This document shows, one piece after another, positions 5,854 through 7,360 of a DNA stretch of 7,360 nucleotides; within the stretch, counting starts at the first letter, position 1; each line of letters opens with the position of its first letter. Source of the stretch: Bacteroidales bacterium (lineage in GTDB: Bacteria > Bacteroidota > Bacteroidia > Bacteroidales > UBA932); contig SFJA01000079.1 in assembly GCA_004556005.1 (NCBI GenBank), forward strand, positions 1-7,360, in the 5' to 3' direction. The notes beneath the pieces were generated by a model. The model did not search any database and was not told the origin of the DNA. It was given only the letters and a program-made list of their open reading frames with translations. The position numbers and the translations under genes are program-made.

Positions 5854-7077
5854 ATGACAAGCATCGATACAACCCCAGCTGAACTCTTTGCAGCAAAGGC
5901 TCTTGCCTCACAGATGAAAGAGGAACTTATCTACGACATCCTGCCCTACTGGTCTGAAAAGATGGTCCGCCCCGACGGGGCCCTGCTCGGACGAATTGAC
6001 GGTCACGATAATCCTGACCCTGCAGCCCCAATCGGTGCCATTATGACTGCTCGTGTGCTATGGACCTTCGCCTCGGCTGCGAGGGTGACGGGCGATGCGT
6101 CCCTCCTTGAAATGGCACGTCGTGCAAAGTCTCTGATTATCAATCATTTCTACGATAAGGAAAATGGCGGTACATATTGGTCGCTCACCCCTGAACTTGA
6201 ACCGGAGGATGACAAGAAGCAGATATATGCCATAGCCTTTGTCATCTATGGCCTTGCGGAACTGTATCGCGCTGACGGGGATGAGCAGGCTCTTGACTAT
6301 GCCAAACGTCTTTACGCCGATATAGAAAGCCATAGCCGCGACCACGAAAAGAATGGCTATTTCGAAGCGTTTACCCGCGACTGGGGCCCCATTGCCGATA
6401 TGAGGCTGTCCGACAAGGATGCCAACGAAAGCAAGACGATGAATACGCATCTGCATATCCTTGAGGCATATACGGGACTTTACCGTGTCTGGAAAGATGC
6501 CTCTCTTGCCGAAGCGCTGCGCAATCTCATAGTCATTTTCCTCGAAAAGATTCTTGGTGCCGACTCGCATCTCAAGCTCTTTTTTGATGACGACTGGAAC
6601 TGTGGTTACGACACGGTTTCATACGGTCACGACATCGAGGCGTCCTGGCTGCTCTACGAGGCGGCTGAGGTACTTGGCGAGGAAGACCTGCTCCGCAGGG
6701 TCCGCGAATCGGTGCCGGGCATAGTCGATGCCGCATCGGAGGGCTTTGACCCCGAAAAGGGTATGATATACGAGAAACACCCTTTACGTAATATCGTCGA
6801 TGCCGACAGGCACTGGTGGGTGCAGGCAGAAAGCGTCGTGGGCTATTTCAACCTCTGGCAGCTCAGCGGTCGTCAGGACTGCATCGAAAATGCCGTCATG
6901 GCGTGGGAATTCATCAAGAACAATCTGATTGACAAGTCCTGCGGCGAGTGGTTCTGGAGCATAAGGGAGGACGGCAGCATTAACCGTGACGACGATAAGG
7001 CCGGATTTTGGAAGTGTCCTTACCACAATGGTCGTATGTGTATGGAGATAATTGAACGGGTAAATAATCTTGTATAG
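5854..7077 (+). CDS. Cellobiose/mannobiose 2-epimerase (N-acylglucosamine 2-epimerase superfamily)
   Basis: A 407-residue cytoplasmic enzyme without signal peptide, of typical family length. It interconverts the C2 configuration of the reducing sugar in beta-1,4 disaccharides; the family accepts cellobiose, lactose and mannobiose. Conserved (alpha/alpha)6-barrel motifs are all present: Arg67 in MTARVLW, NTHLHILEAYT (197-207) with His199, SYGHDIEASWLL (256-267) with His259 and Glu262, DRHWWVQAES (318-327), EWFWSI (365-370) and KAGFWKCPYHNGRMC (382-396) with His391. These correspond to the catalytic arginine, histidines and aromatic residues known in characterised epimerases. Beside a mannanase, the likely reaction is Man-beta-1,4-Man to Man-beta-1,4-Glc, the step before GH130 phosphorolysis in the Bacteroides fragilis mannan pathway. 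About 15-20 residues precede the usual start (MKEELIYDILPYW, from Met21), but the promoter position favours ATG 5854. Family call is strong; disaccharide preference is inferred from context. Confidence 0.93.
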   Translation: MTSIDTTPAELFAAKALASQMKEELIYDILPYWSEKMVRPDGALLGRIDGHDNPDPAAPIGAIMTARVLWTFASAARVTGDASLLEMARRAKSLIINHFYDKENGGTYWSLTPELEPEDDKKQIYAIAFVIYGLAELYRADGDEQALDYAKRLYADIESHSRDHEKNGYFEAFTRDWGPIADMRLSDKDANESKTMNTHLHILEAYTGLYRVWKDASLAEALRNLIVIFLEKILGADSHLKLFFDDDWNCGYDTVSYGHDIEASWLLYEAAEVLGEEDLLRRVRESVPGIVDAASEGFDPEKGMIYEKHPLRNIVDADRHWWVQAESVVGYFNLWQLSGRQDCIENAVMAWEFIKNNLIDKSCGEWFWSIREDGSINRDDDKAGFWKCPYHNGRMCMEIIERVNNLV

Positions 7078-7080
7078 CGT

Positions 7081-7360
7081 ATGAAATTCTTGATTATCAG
7101 CTTATTACTGGCTCTCTCTCCGGTTTTGGATCGCTCTGCGTCTCATTTCGGTCAGGAGGCCCCACAGCCGTCGCAACCATCGCAGATCTCGCAACCGTCG
7201 CAGCCCTCGCAGTCTCTGCGGACGACGCCTGAGTCTGCCGCTTCGACTCTCCGCCCGCTGAGGGAGAGTGTTCTGCTGGACGAGGGCTGGCAGTTTGCAT
7301 TTGGCGATGCCTCGTCCCCGGAAAAGGATTTCGGCTGCGGCACGGAATATTTCAACTATC
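7081..7360 (+). CDS. GH2-family glycosidase (beta-galactosidase-like), N-terminal 93 codons, 3' end outside window
   Basis: The frame starts 3 bp after the epimerase stop, so the two are almost certainly co-transcribed and probably translationally coupled. Residues 1-16 (MKFLIISLLLALSPVL) form an export signal without a lipobox Cys; cleavage is plausible around residues 20-25. Residues 28-45 are a low-complexity Pro/Ser/Gln segment. From residue 57 the sequence turns into the characteristic N-terminus of Bacteroidota GH2 enzymes: RESVLLDEGWQFAFGD (61-76), then PEKDFG and GTEYFNY at the edge. This GH2 sugar-binding-domain start is most familiar from proteins annotated as beta-galactosidase. 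The catalytic domain lies outside the window, so beta-galactosidase, beta-mannosidase or beta-glucuronidase cannot be separated here. It would act in the periplasm, removing side-chain or terminal sugars from imported oligosaccharides. Confidence 0.8.
   Translation, partial: MKFLIISLLLALSPVLDRSASHFGQEAPQPSQPSQISQPSQPSQSLRTTPESAASTLRPLRESVLLDEGWQFAFGDASSPEKDFGCGTEYFNY
7168..7212 (+). repeat. Five tandem 9-bp units encoding (P/I)-S-Q tripeptides
   Basis: Within the GH2 gene, codons 30-44 read PSQ-PSQ-ISQ-PSQ-PSQ. The DNA units are variants of CCGTCGCAG with mostly third-base differences, plus ATC for Pro in the third copy. The number of units is a multiple of three bases, so expansion or contraction would keep the frame. 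It lies between the signal peptide and the folded GH2 domain and probably forms a flexible, disordered linker. Confidence 0.85.

Noticed and set aside
6058..6570. 170-codon minus-strand frame opposite the epimerase
   Set aside because: It is antisense to conserved epimerase motifs such as the NTHLHILEAYT region and has no family resemblance.
7162..7215. Short CAG/TCG repeats as a possible CRISPR or regulatory array
   Set aside because: The units are 9 bp, contiguous without spacers and in frame with the GH2 gene, so they are a coding tandem repeat.

Overview
The window looks like part of a polysaccharide utilisation locus (PUL) from a Bacteroidota (Bacteroidales-like) genome. The evidence is a SusC/RagA-type TonB-dependent receptor, a surface-type lipoprotein glycoside hydrolase, AT-rich leaders without Shine-Dalgarno sequences, and promoters of the Bacteroidota type (TTTG, about 20 bp, then TAnnTTTG). 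The enzymes point to beta-mannan, probably acetylated, as the substrate.

Layout. Three genes run on the minus strand, listed in transcription order. An AraC-family regulator lies at 5732-4854. A lipoprotein fusing a GH5 (subfamily 7-like) beta-mannanase to a CE7-type acetyl esterase lies at 4743-2227. The first 736 codons of a SusC-like receptor run from 2208 off the left edge. Only 18 bp separate the mannanase-esterase from the receptor, so they are probably one operon, with a good promoter at 4777-4808. On the plus strand, diverging from the regulator, are a cellobiose/mannobiose 2-epimerase (5854-7077) and, 3 bp later, the start of a secreted GH2 glycosidase (7081 to the right edge). The 121-bp divergent region (5733-5853) carries a -7 box facing each way inside a perfect 14-bp inverted repeat. 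No RNA gene, insertion sequence or CRISPR array is visible, and no gap exceeds 125 bp.

Inferred working model. The lipoprotein trims acetyl groups and cuts mannan at the cell envelope, and the SusC-like porin (its SusD partner presumably just outside the window) imports the oligosaccharides. The cytoplasmic epimerase turns Man-beta-1,4-Man into Man-beta-1,4-Glc, which GH130 phosphorylases cleave in related bacteria; no GH130 gene is in the window. The AraC protein is the obvious candidate regulator of both arms.

Most worth a second look: the one-polypeptide mannanase-acetyl esterase; an apparent in-frame loss of a conserved barrel segment in the SusC-like receptor; the symmetrical divergent promoter; and a tandem Pro-Ser-Gln repeat behind the GH2 signal peptide.
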